Program-made: the position numbers and the translations under genes
The notes under the pieces: model-generated
Told to the model about the DNA's origin: nothing
Seen by the model: only the letters and a program-made list of their open reading frames with translations
Database searches by the model: none
NCBI GenBank assembly: GCA_964460315.1
Contig: CAYWPQ010000005.1
Coordinates: 1 to 64,000 of the forward strand
Length of the DNA: 64,000 bases
Reading direction: 5' to 3'
From: Lacustribacter sp964460315
Lineage (GTDB): Bacteria > Pseudomonadota > Gammaproteobacteria > Burkholderiales > Burkholderiaceae_A
Part shown: in pieces, positions 25,571 through 33,859 of the stretch
How positions within the stretch are numbered: position 1 is the first letter of the stretch
Layout of the letters: each line of letters starts with the position of its first letter

Positions 25571-26164
25571 TCAGCGATCAGAATCTGGCTTCCTCTCGGA
25601 AGCCAGGTACGAACGTCGAAGCCAGAGCACCAAGGCCACGACGATGAGTGAGCCCAAAATAGCGCCAATCGAAGAGAGCAGTGCGTCACGAACGAGCGTC
25701 TGCAGATCACTCAGCCCGAACCAGTAAAGCGCGGCCTCGGTAACAAAGGCACTGAACAAGGACACAAAGGCAATCAGAAACGGAACGTGGGTCCAGCTCA
25801 GGTTCTCCCACGGCGCGCGAACCTTCGTCAGAGCTGCATAAATGGCAAGCCCGGCCCAGACACTCAACGCTCGAATGGTGCCAAGCAGAGCCGCATCCCC
25901 AAGGCTTAAACCATCAATGCCCCGCGTGAGCCAGGCGAGTGTCTGCCCAATGGCAATACCTGCTACACCAAGCCAGCCAAAGAGCATGATGGCAATCAGC
26001 CGAAATCCCGCGGGAAGGTAGACCCAGTGTCGAAAAGGTGCGTCTGACAGCCAAGCAAATAAAAGGTTGTTGTTGAGTACCGACATCCCGGAATAGATCA
26101 CGGCCACGCCCAAGATCAGGGTGGATCGAGATGAAACGGTGGGACGTGAAAGCCACTCAAGCAT
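25571..26164 (-). CDS. Integral membrane protein of unknown function
   Basis: 197 residues with about five or six predicted membrane segments (about 14-36, 48-72, 85-108, 122-147, 165-185) and a basic C-terminal tail (LRRSYLASERKPDSDR). I do not recognise the family; the layout faintly recalls membrane sensor domains such as MASE1, but no output domain follows. Its stop lies 7 bases from the convergent dienelactone hydrolase stop. The leader contains a run of nine C (coding strand) just before the ATG and no clear ribosome-binding site. Confidence 0.7.
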   Translation of the reverse strand: MLEWLSRPTVSSRSTLILGVAVIYSGMSVLNNNLLFAWLSDAPFRHWVYLPAGFRLIAIMLFGWLGVAGIAIGQTLAWLTRGIDGLSLGDAALLGTIRALSVWAGLAIYAALTKVRAPWENLSWTHVPFLIAFVSLFSAFVTEAALYWFGLSDLQTLVRDALLSSIGAILGSLIVVALVLWLRRSYLASERKPDSDR

Positions 26165-26382
26165 GGTTGGTGAAGGGGGGGGGAGCCATTAATTCTATTT
26201 TTTATAGATATTAATTTAGCCATGGACCTTGACGCTTGGTCAAACTATGACTTTCCCGAAGGCCGCACCACGAGACGATCGGAGGTGACAGAGACCACCG
26301 GGTTCACTGGTTTTGGCTTGATCTGCCGGAGGTTCGCTTGATAATGCATGCCTTCGATGTAACACTGCATGCACTGGAATTT
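26165..26382. promoter_or_regulatory. Intergenic region with C9 tract and AT-rich inverted repeat
   Basis: 218 bases without a gene. On the plus strand G9 lies at 26175-26183, 11-19 bases before the start of the leftward membrane protein. An imperfect AT-rich inverted repeat, ATTAATTCTAT (26188-26198) against ATAGATATTAAT (26204-26215), lies just beyond. TGCATGC (26345-26351) and GCATGCA (26367-26373), about 10 bases past the 3' end of tRNA-fMet, could fold downstream of that tRNA but lack a T run. The rest shows nothing I can name. Confidence 0.35.
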
Positions 26383-26459
<77 letters not shown>

Positions 26460-26479
26460 TCAGGAACTGCGAAGTATAT

Positions 26480-27046
26480 ATGAAATTCTGCTCTGATTGT
26501 GGTCTCCCCACTGAAACCACCGTTCCCGAAGGCGACAGTCGTCCTCGCTCGGTCTGCACCGGTTGCAAAACCATTCACTACGTGAATCCGAAGCTCGTGC
26601 TGGGCACCATTCCCGTTTGGAATGATCAGGTGCTTTTGTGCAGGCGAGCGATTGAACCACGCAAGGGACTGTGGACCTTGCCCGCAGGGTTTATGGAAGT
26701 GGCCGAGTCGACTGCCCAAGGCGCCATGCGCGAAACGATGGAGGAAGCTGGTGCTCGTGTTGAACTTGGAAACTTGTTCTCAGTCTTCGATATTCCTCAC
26801 GTCGATCAGGTGCACCTCTTTTATCTTGCGAAACTCTGCGATCTTGATTTTGCTGCGGGCCCAGAAAGTCTTGAAGTTCGACTCTTCCGCGAAGACGAGA
26901 TCCCCTGGTCAACCATCGCCTTTCGAACCATCACCGCCACGCTCAAGTTTTATTTTCACGACCGACGACAGGGTGTGATGTCGATCCACACGGGTGACAT
27001 TCGAGAAGTTTTGCTGCCTCATGACCCGACGGCTGCTGTGGATTAA
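26480..27046 (+). CDS. NUDIX hydrolase with N-terminal zinc ribbon
   Basis: 188 residues. Cys4, Cys7, Cys26 and Cys29 form a zinc-ribbon pattern like that of NudC-type and ADP-ribose-type NUDIX proteins. The NUDIX box runs from GFMEVAE to RETMEEAGA with all key Glu residues. Such enzymes cleave nucleoside diphosphates linked to another group; the substrate is not clear here. The ATG at 26480 is chosen because upstream codons run into the tRNA-fMet gene. The 3' end overlaps aat by 26 bases. Confidence 0.92.
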   Translation: MKFCSDCGLPTETTVPEGDSRPRSVCTGCKTIHYVNPKLVLGTIPVWNDQVLLCRRAIEPRKGLWTLPAGFMEVAESTAQGAMRETMEEAGARVELGNLFSVFDIPHVDQVHLFYLAKLCDLDFAAGPESLEVRLFREDEIPWSTIAFRTITATLKFYFHDRRQGVMSIHTGDIREVLLPHDPTAAVD

Positions 27047-27761
27047 TCCCAACGACGACCTACCCCCTTCCCATCAGGCGTTATCCATTGATGAAGGTGC
27101 GAACGGTTTGCTTGCCGCGGGCATGGACCTGTCGGCGGCTCGACTTCTTGAAGCCTATAGCCGAGGAGTCTTTCCCTGGTTCTCGGAGGGCGAGCCCGTG
27201 CTCTGGTGGACGCCCTCGCCACGCATGGTGTTGATGGTGGACGAATTCAAGGTCAGCAAGTCTTTCCGGAAGGTCCTGATTGGGGCCATGAATGATGCAT
27301 CCCTTGATCTAAAAGTCGACCGTGACTTTCCCCAGACCATGCGTGCCTGTGCGGCCCCGAGAGGCTCCGAGTCGGGGACCTGGATCAGCCCAGCCATGAT
27401 TGACGCCTACAGCGCGCTTCACGCCCAAGGACTTGCTCATAGCCTCGAGGTCACCCGAAATGGGCGCCCCGTTGGCGGCCTGTATTGTGTGTCCATCGGT
27501 CGAATGGTGTTCGGGGAATCCATGTTCTCAAAAGAACCGAATGGATCAAAAATTGCCCTTGCTGCACTCGTGGGCTGGATGCGAATCCAGGGCGCACCGA
27601 TGATAGACTGCCAGCAGCGAACGGCCCATCTGGCCTCGCTGGGGGGACGGGAAATCAATCGTGAGTCATTCGAAGCCTTGCTGTCCGAACTGACGGGGCA
27701 GTTCGTTTTGCCATGGTCGTCCGATGCACCCTGCCTGACCCACATCAAGACATTGATCTAG
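27021..27761 (+). CDS. aat: Leucyl/phenylalanyl-tRNA--protein transferase
   Basis: Adds Leu or Phe from charged tRNA to N-terminal Arg or Lys of proteins, marking them for ClpS/ClpAP. 246 residues. Family blocks are clear: GLLAAGMDLSAARLLEAYSRG, FPWFSEGEPVLWW, and GGLYCVSIGRMVFGESMFS. The ATG at 27021 gives the family N-terminus. It is followed after 4 bases by bpt, the second N-degron transferase; the pair is a known arrangement. Confidence 0.96.
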   Translation: MTRRLLWINPNDDLPPSHQALSIDEGANGLLAAGMDLSAARLLEAYSRGVFPWFSEGEPVLWWTPSPRMVLMVDEFKVSKSFRKVLIGAMNDASLDLKVDRDFPQTMRACAAPRGSESGTWISPAMIDAYSALHAQGLAHSLEVTRNGRPVGGLYCVSIGRMVFGESMFSKEPNGSKIALAALVGWMRIQGAPMIDCQQRTAHLASLGGREINRESFEALLSELTGQFVLPWSSDAPCLTHIKTLI

Positions 27762-27765
27762 CACC

Positions 27766-28488
27766 ATGGCCGACCTCAAAGATCTTCCTCTGGCCAACCT
27801 GCAGTTTTATGTCACGGCACCCTACCCTTGCAGCTACCTCCCGGGCAGAAAAGCCCGGTCTCAGGTGGCCACGCCGAATCACTTGATTTCATCATCGGTC
27901 TACAGTGACCTGGTTCAAACAGGCTTTCGCCGAAGTGGCGTCTTTGCCTATCGGCCCTACTGCGACGGATGCAAAGCCTGCATGCCACTTCGTATCCCTG
28001 TTGATCAATTTGAGCCGAATCGAACCCAGCGTCGTGTCTGGAAGAAAAACAGTGATCTCTCCGTGATCTGTACCGAGCTGCATTTCAGTGATGAGCACTA
28101 TGATCTCTATCAGCGCTACCAACGCCAGCGCCATGCGGGTGGCGGCATGGACCACGACAGTCGGGATCAGTACGCGCAGTTTCTTTTGCAAAGCCGGGTC
28201 GAATCTCGTTTGATTGAGTTTCGCTCAGGTGACGGCCTGCTGAAGATGGTCTCCATCATCGATCTTCTCACCGACGGGCTGTCCTCGGTCTACACCTTTT
28301 ACGAGCCTGATGATCGCTCGCGAAGCCTCGGCACCTATGGCGTCTTGTGGCAGATTGATCAGTGCCAACAGCTGGGTCGGAAGCACCTCTACCTTGGCTA
28401 CTGGATCCAAGAAAGTCCAAAGATGGCTTACAAGGTTTTGTTTAAGCCGAGTGAGGCACTTCGCAATGGACAGTGGGTTGCGACATGA
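27766..28488 (+). CDS. bpt: Aspartate/glutamate leucyltransferase (bacterial arginyltransferase homologue)
   Basis: 240 residues. Bpt transfers Leu to N-terminal Asp or Glu, using an arginyltransferase (ATE) fold. The Cys-rich N-terminal part is present: APYPCSYLPGRKARSQ, then YCDGCKACMPLRIP. The C-terminal ATE part has DLLTDGLSSVYTFYEPD and YLGYWIQESPKMAYK. It lies between aat and pyrD in one run, with an ATGA overlap to pyrD. ClpS and ClpA are not in the window. Confidence 0.95.
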   Translation: MADLKDLPLANLQFYVTAPYPCSYLPGRKARSQVATPNHLISSSVYSDLVQTGFRRSGVFAYRPYCDGCKACMPLRIPVDQFEPNRTQRRVWKKNSDLSVICTELHFSDEHYDLYQRYQRQRHAGGGMDHDSRDQYAQFLLQSRVESRLIEFRSGDGLLKMVSIIDLLTDGLSSVYTFYEPDDRSRSLGTYGVLWQIDQCQQLGRKHLYLGYWIQESPKMAYKVLFKPSEALRNGQWVAT

Positions 28489-29525
28489 GGCTCTGGTCGG
28501 TCTACCCCATGCTTCGGCCACTGCTGTTTTCCATGGATGCTGAAGCCGCCCATGAGCTCACCCTTCAGGGGCTTGAGGCGGCCCGGCACCTTCGGCTGCT
28601 CCCTGCCTCAAAGCCGCTGCCTGGTCGGGCCGTCAAGATGGCCGGACTCAGCTTTCCCAACCCCATCGGCCTTGCCGCTGGCCTGGATAAAAACGCAGCA
28701 CACCTAGATGCACTTGGAAGCTTCGGGTTCGGATTCATCGAAGTGGGAACGGTCACGCCCAAGCCGCAGCCAGGTAACCCAAAACCGCGCATGTTCCGCA
28801 TCACTGAATCCAACGCTTTAATCAATCGGCTCGGCTTTAACAATATGGGGCTCGACACCTTTTTGGGCAACGTTCGACGGTCAAGATGGGCCCAAGAGAA
28901 AATGGGGGTGTTGGGTCTTAATATTGGAAAAAATGCAGCGACACCGATTGAAGAGGCCGACGACGACTATGTCGACTGCCTTCAAGGCGTCTATCCCTGG
29001 GCGGACTATGTCACGGTCAATATCTCGTCGCCAAACACCAAAAACCTTCGCTCACTTCAGAATGACGCATCACTTGATCGACTGCTGGGCCGGCTCAAAA
29101 CGAGCCAAGAGGCTTTGTGTCGAGAGCATGGCCGACAGGTGCCCATGTTTCTAAAAATTGCGCCCGACTTAGTCGATGAACAGATTCAACAGATTGCCGC
29201 AACCCTTTTGAAACATGCCTTCGAAGGCGTCATTGCGACCAACACCACCCTCAGTCGGAATGCTGTGCAAGGCCACCCTCTGGCATCCGAGTCGGGGGGG
29301 TTGTCTGGCGCGCCTCTTCTTGCCCCATCCAATCACGTGATTCGAGCGCTGCGCTCGGCACTGGGGCCCGAGTTCCCGATTATTGGGGTAGGAGGCGTGC
29401 TCAGCGGGGACGACGCCCAATCGAAACTGGATGCGGGCGCCAACCTGGTGCAGGTTTACTCGGGCTTAATCTACCGAGGCCCTGCGCTTGTTGAAGAGGC
29501 CGTTGCGGCGACACGCTCGGCATAA
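28485..29525 (+). CDS. pyrD: Dihydroorotate dehydrogenase, quinone-dependent (class 2)
   Basis: Oxidises dihydroorotate to orotate in pyrimidine synthesis, at the inner membrane. 346 residues. FMN-site and class 2 blocks are seen: NPIGLAAGLDKNA, EVGTVTPKPQPGNPKPRMFR, NRLGFNNMG, VNISSPNTKNLRSLQ, and IGVGGVLSGDDA. The ATG (28485) overlaps the bpt stop. The last 55 bases overlap, on the opposite strand, the end of lutB. Confidence 0.96.
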   Translation: MRLWSVYPMLRPLLFSMDAEAAHELTLQGLEAARHLRLLPASKPLPGRAVKMAGLSFPNPIGLAAGLDKNAAHLDALGSFGFGFIEVGTVTPKPQPGNPKPRMFRITESNALINRLGFNNMGLDTFLGNVRRSRWAQEKMGVLGLNIGKNAATPIEEADDDYVDCLQGVYPWADYVTVNISSPNTKNLRSLQNDASLDRLLGRLKTSQEALCREHGRQVPMFLKIAPDLVDEQIQQIAATLLKHAFEGVIATNTTLSRNAVQGHPLASESGGLSGAPLLAPSNHVIRALRSALGPEFPIIGVGGVLSGDDAQSKLDAGANLVQVYSGLIYRGPALVEEAVAATRSA

Positions 29526-30907
29526 AGCTCGCGAAAGGTTTTCGAGGCGGGCGTTGGAAGATCACGAAAGTGCGTCCAGCCCTTGGCCATCGCAAGATGT
29601 TGGATGCGGCCTTTTTTGCGGCCCATGCTCCGCAAGACACGGTTGCCGATCTTATTGACCAAGGCATAGAGATGCGGGCGAACCGCGACAAAGCCCCAGG
29701 CGGCCATGGCAAAACGTTCCCACTTTGGCCGAAGATGTCGATCGAACTGCCGCTCTCGAAGCTTGCGAAGAAGATCCGGCAGCGGAATGGCGACAGGGCA
29801 GACCACATGGCACTCGCCACAGAGCGTCGCTGCCTGCGGCAGATCCAGCGCTTTCTCGAGGCCGACATAACTTGGCGTCAATACGGAACCCATGGGGCCG
29901 GGATAGACCCAGCCATAGGCGTGGCCACCAATCTTTTGATAGACCGGGCAATGGTTCATGCAGGCACCACAGCGAATACAACGAAGCATCTCCTGGAATT
30001 CACTGCCGAGAAGACTGGATCGGCCGCCGTCCACCAAGACGAAGTACATGTGCTCGGGGCCGTCGTGTTCGGCCGGTGTCTTGGTGCCCGTCAATACCGA
30101 GATGTAGTTTGAAATGGACTGCCCAGTGGCACTTCGAGTAAGAAGCCGAACCATGGTGGCGAGATCCTCAAGGGTTGGCAACACCTTTTCAATCCCTGTC
30201 ACCACCACATGCACCTTCGGCATGACCGTGCACATGCCCTCGTTGCCTTCATTGGTCACAATTGCCACGGAGCCGGTCTCGGCGATCACGAAGTTACCCC
30301 CGGTGACGCCCATGTCGGACTGAAGAAACTTGGGCCGCAATGTTTCTCGCGCTTCGCGGGCCAGCTGAGGGATGTCCGTCAGCCTGGGCTTTTGATGAAC
30401 CTTGGCAAAGAGGTCAGAAATCTCTTCTTTGTCTTTGTGAATGACTGGCGCAATGATGTGGCTGGGCGCCTCGTTGTCGTTGATCTGAAGAATATATTCC
30501 CCAAGATCCGTCTCCACCGACTCAATCCCCTCTTTGGCGAGCGCTGCATTGAGCGCCATTTCTTCGGAGACCATGGACTTTGATTTAGTGACCATCTTGA
30601 CGTCGTGTCGCTTGGCAATCGCCACCACCAGGTCGGATGCCTGGGCAGGTGTCTCGGCGAAGAGCACCGTGGCACCACGGGCCGTGGCATTGCGCTCAAA
30701 CATTTCCAGCCAGACATCCAGCCGCTCGAGCACGCGATTGCGTCTCTCCACCGCCGCCTGACGGGTCGCGGTGTAGTCGATTTCCTGCATGACATTGGCG
30801 CGAGCGGTGACAAACTTGTCGGCAAGCTTTTTAAGGTTCTGCTGCAGCCTCGCATCGGCAAGTTTTTCGCCAACCCGGGCTTGGAAGTGCATGGACTGAA
30901 CACGCAT
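29471..30907 (-). CDS. lutB: Lactate-utilisation iron-sulfur protein LutB
   Basis: 478 residues. The N-terminal LUD domain (about 70-305) is followed by a ferredoxin-like region with CIRCGACMNHCPVY and a further CGECHVVCPVAIP, binding two 4Fe-4S clusters. In the LutABC complex it takes part in oxidising L-lactate to pyruvate (known from Bacillus). The start ATG follows AAAGGTG and lies 18 bases after the lutA stop, so the two are an operon. No lutC follows: the next gene is the convergent pyrD, whose 3' end overlaps lutB by 55 bases. Confidence 0.93.
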   Translation of the reverse strand: MRVQSMHFQARVGEKLADARLQQNLKKLADKFVTARANVMQEIDYTATRQAAVERRNRVLERLDVWLEMFERNATARGATVLFAETPAQASDLVVAIAKRHDVKMVTKSKSMVSEEMALNAALAKEGIESVETDLGEYILQINDNEAPSHIIAPVIHKDKEEISDLFAKVHQKPRLTDIPQLAREARETLRPKFLQSDMGVTGGNFVIAETGSVAIVTNEGNEGMCTVMPKVHVVVTGIEKVLPTLEDLATMVRLLTRSATGQSISNYISVLTGTKTPAEHDGPEHMYFVLVDGGRSSLLGSEFQEMLRCIRCGACMNHCPVYQKIGGHAYGWVYPGPMGSVLTPSYVGLEKALDLPQAATLCGECHVVCPVAIPLPDLLRKLRERQFDRHLRPKWERFAMAAWGFVAVRPHLYALVNKIGNRVLRSMGRKKGRIQHLAMAKGWTHFRDLPTPASKTFRELYAERVAATASSTSAGPR

Positions 30908-30925
30908 GGCTAGTTCACCTTTGAA

Positions 30926-31696
30926 TCAGTGTGGATCACGTGATCGGCTGGGGGCGACATCGCCCGCCAACACCTGTGCAATGTGCAGCACCTGAGTTCG
31001 CTCATCACCCAACCGGCGAAGACGTCCCTCAATGTTCAACATACAGCCCAGATCCCCCAACACCACCGCCTGCGCCTGAGTGGCCTGAATGTTGGTGATC
31101 TTCTCGTCCACGATCGCGGTGGAGACATTGCCGTATTTCATTGAAAAGGTACCGCCAAATCCGCAGCAGGCCGTGCAGTCTTTCATCTCCCGAACCTCAA
31201 GGCCGTCGACTTTCGCCAAGAGCTCACGGGGCTGCTTGGAAACCCCAAGCTCTCGAAGCCCGCTGCAGCTGTCGTGATAGGTCACGGCACCCTGCACCTT
31301 GCCCGGAACCGAATCGACCTTTAAGACATTGACAAGGAAATCAGTGAGCTCGAAGATTTTCGGAGCGAGATCCGCCATTCGGCGCTTCATCTGAGGGTCA
31401 CTTGCGAAGAGATCAAGGTAGTGCACCTTCATCATGCCGGCGCACGATCCGGAGGGAATGACCACATAGTCGTAGCCCTCAAGCTGGCCGAGCACCCGAA
31501 CCGCCAGCTGATGCGCCGTGCGACGATCGCCACTGTTGTAGGCAGGCTGACCACAACAGGTCTGGTCTTCGGGAAGGACAACCTCGCAGCCGGCCTCTTC
31601 AAGAAGCTTGAGCGTCGCCAAACCAATCTCGGGCCGCATCAGATCAACCAGACAGGTCGCAAACAGGGCAATACGAGGCTTCGAATCTATGGGCAT
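30926..31696 (-). CDS. lutA: Lactate-utilisation protein LutA (cysteine-rich Fe-S protein)
   Basis: 256 residues with two CCG-type domains: FATCLVDLMRPEIG with DQTCCGQPAYNSGD, and VTYHDSCSGLRELG with KDCTACCGFGGTFS. Such repeats bind Fe-S clusters and are shared by LutA and GlpC/GlcF-type subunits. It pairs with lutB downstream. A TTG four codons upstream is open; the ATG at 31696 is preferred. An IclR-family gene diverges 72 bases away, with a perfect palindrome between. Confidence 0.92.
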   Translation of the reverse strand: MPIDSKPRIALFATCLVDLMRPEIGLATLKLLEEAGCEVVLPEDQTCCGQPAYNSGDRRTAHQLAVRVLGQLEGYDYVVIPSGSCAGMMKVHYLDLFASDPQMKRRMADLAPKIFELTDFLVNVLKVDSVPGKVQGAVTYHDSCSGLRELGVSKQPRELLAKVDGLEVREMKDCTACCGFGGTFSMKYGNVSTAIVDEKITNIQATQAQAVVLGDLGCMLNIEGRLRRLGDERTQVLHIAQVLAGDVAPSRSRDPH

Positions 31697-31736
31697 GTTG
31701 ACATCCAAGGGTTCTCGGAACTGAATTCCATCGTCT

Positions 31737-31749
31737 AAAATGCCATTTT
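31737..31749. promoter_or_regulatory. Candidate operator between lutA and the IclR gene
   Basis: AAAATGCCATTTT is a perfect 13-base palindrome (6-bp arms, central C) in the 72-base divergent gap. Its place between an IclR-family gene and the operon it would control fits an autoregulated operator; binding is inferred. Confidence 0.5.
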
Positions 31750-31768
31750 GCCATCTGAACTGGCCGAC

Positions 31769-32623
31769 ATGCGTGATTCCCCCGATTTAACCGTGAAGAA
31801 GCAAGCCTTGGAAGCCCTCCCGGAGCCCACCGCTCGGCGGCTGATTGCGCCGCCTGTGCAGCCACCGAGCCTTGCGATTCAAGTCATTGAGCGCATGATG
31901 ACGCTCTTGGATGCCCTTGCCAAGAAATCCGAGCCCGTCACCCTTAAGGAGTTGTCGCAAACCAGCGGCCTTCATCCATCCACGGCCCACCGAATTCTGA
32001 ACGACCTCGTCCTGGCTCGGGTCGTCGACCGAACCGAGCCCGGCTGCTATCAGCTTGGCATGCGTCTGCTGGAGCTGGGAAACCTGGTGAAAGCCCGGCT
32101 CAATGTTCGCGATGCCGCCGCAGGCCCCATGCGAGAACTCCACCGTCTCACTGGGGAGACCATCAACCTGTCCGTTCGCCAGGGTGATGAAATTGTTTAC
32201 GTTGAGCGAACCGTCAGCGAAAGGTCAGGCATGCAGGTGGTGCGCGCCATTGGTGGACGGGCTCCACTTCATCTCACCTCCACAGGCAAGCTCTTTCTGG
32301 CCAACGACGACATTCGCGCGGTAAGGTCTTACAGCATGAGAACTGGGTTGGCTGGGCAGACCGCCAACAGCATCACCGATCTTGCGAAGCTCGAAGAAGC
32401 CCTGGCCGAAGTGAAACGCCGAGGTTATGCACGCGACAATGAGGAGCTCGAAATGGGTGTGAGATGCATTGCGTCGGGCATCTACGACGACAGCGGCGAA
32501 CTCGTTGCAGGGCTATCGATTTCCGCGCCCGCCGACCGCGCCAATGACGGCTGGCTTCAGGCACTCACGGAAACCGCCAAGGCGATTTCCGAGGCGCTTG
32601 GCTATGACCGAGGAGCCGACTGA
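31769..32623 (+). CDS. IclR-family transcriptional regulator
   Basis: 284 residues. The winged helix-turn-helix lies at about 38-90 (ALAKKSEPVTLKELSQTSG, HPSTAHRILNDLV) and the GAF-like effector domain at about 110-280 (GRAPLHLTSTGKLFLA; RRGYARDNEELEMGVRCIA). IclR proteins often control the divergent catabolic operon, here lutAB, and respond to small organic acids. A TTG at 31748 is also open but would overlap the palindrome, so the ATG is used. The 3' end overlaps the convergent endopeptidase gene by 22 bases. Confidence 0.93.
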   Translation: MRDSPDLTVKKQALEALPEPTARRLIAPPVQPPSLAIQVIERMMTLLDALAKKSEPVTLKELSQTSGLHPSTAHRILNDLVLARVVDRTEPGCYQLGMRLLELGNLVKARLNVRDAAAGPMRELHRLTGETINLSVRQGDEIVYVERTVSERSGMQVVRAIGGRAPLHLTSTGKLFLANDDIRAVRSYSMRTGLAGQTANSITDLAKLEEALAEVKRRGYARDNEELEMGVRCIASGIYDDSGELVAGLSISAPADRANDGWLQALTETAKAISEALGYDRGAD

Positions 32624-33765
32624 GAGGGGCTTTCAGTGGTGAGCCACTGGCGGATTCGCTCAGCATCCAACAAGCGCTTCTGACTGCCCTGGGCATCGAG
32701 CATCACAATGACCACGGCCTGGCCGTCGATGGTCGCCTGCATGACCAGGCACTTCCCTGCGTCACGAATGAAGCCGGTTTTCGACAGTCCAAGTTCCCAA
32801 TTGTCGCTACGAAGAAGCGCATTGGTATTACGGAACTGCTGGTCTCTTCCACCAACCTTCACGATGGTCTGCTTATCGGTTGAGAAATCACGGATGAGTG
32901 CATGCTCGTGCGCCGCGTTCACAAGGCGTGCAAGATCACGGGGGGTCGACCGGTTTTCGTTACTCAAACCGGTGGGCTCAACAAACTTCGACTGGGTCAT
33001 GCTGAGCTCATCGGCCTTGTCGTTCATCGCTGCGACGAAGGCTGCGAGACCTTCCGGGTAGGTGCGGCCCAAGGCATGCGCAGCGCGGTTGTCCGAGGAC
33101 ATCAAGGCAAGGTGCAAGAGCTCGGCTCGGGTGAACTTTGAGCCGACCGTTAGACGCGAGCGGGAATACTTCTGAAGCTTCGTGTCGTCTTTCGTGATCG
33201 TGATGAGCTCATGCAGCGGGAGCTCAGCATCCATCACGACCAGTGCGGTCATCACCTTGGTGATGGAGGCGATGGGAAGTGCCACATCCGGGTTTTTTTC
33301 CAGAAGGACCTGCCCTGTCATCTGGTCCACCACCAAGACCGCGCTCGAATTCAACGCGACTTCGGTGAAGGCGGATCGAAGCCCCAGGCGAGTCCCCATG
33401 GAGTTGTAACCTCGCTCGGAACGAGCAAAGGATTGTTTCTTCGCTTTGTTGGCTTTGCGCTTCTGGGCCACCTGTTTTTTCTTGGCTGCCTGGGCTTTGG
33501 ATTGAACCTGCGCCTTCTTGGGCGAGGCTTTCGCGTTTTGAGCCTTGGTCGGCTGTTTGGCGGCTGACTGTTTCGTCGGCTGGGTCGTGGACGGTTTGGC
33601 TGGCTGCGTCTGGGCAAGTGGCTCCCCAACGCCCATCGTCATCAGTGAAATTGCCAGACCAGCGACGGTGAATACCTTCGCCATTCGGCGCAGAGACCCA
33701 TGGGTTGGAATGAAGAGGTTGGGCTGATGGCTTTTCAAACCGCGTGTCGACGAACTCGAAGTCAT
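32602..33765 (-). CDS. D-alanyl-D-alanine endopeptidase, PBP7-like, with lysine-rich linker
   Basis: 387 residues from the ATG at 33765. The peptidase S11 domain (about 120-385) has SITK (Ser167, Lys170), SDN (224-226) and KTG (329-331). It cleaves peptide cross-links in periplasmic peptidoglycan. A signal segment lies at about 30-52 (VFTVAGLAISLMTMGVG); an alternative ATG at 33684 would place it at the N-terminus, and neither start has a strong ribosome-binding site. Between signal and catalytic domain (about 52-116) is a low-complexity linker with 16 Lys, many Gln/Ala, and no Asp or Glu. Confidence 0.9.
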   Translation of the reverse strand: MTSSSSTRGLKSHQPNLFIPTHGSLRRMAKVFTVAGLAISLMTMGVGEPLAQTQPAKPSTTQPTKQSAAKQPTKAQNAKASPKKAQVQSKAQAAKKKQVAQKRKANKAKKQSFARSERGYNSMGTRLGLRSAFTEVALNSSAVLVVDQMTGQVLLEKNPDVALPIASITKVMTALVVMDAELPLHELITITKDDTKLQKYSRSRLTVGSKFTRAELLHLALMSSDNRAAHALGRTYPEGLAAFVAAMNDKADELSMTQSKFVEPTGLSNENRSTPRDLARLVNAAHEHALIRDFSTDKQTIVKVGGRDQQFRNTNALLRSDNWELGLSKTGFIRDAGKCLVMQATIDGQAVVIVMLDAQGSQKRLLDAERIRQWLTTESPSQSAPRS

Positions 33766-33859
33766 TCTTTGCACTTTTGGATGGCTTACGTTGCCCAGAC
33801 TCTAACAAAGAATTCAGGGCAGGACAAGCAAAAAATTTCGATCTTTCAATGACTTAGCG

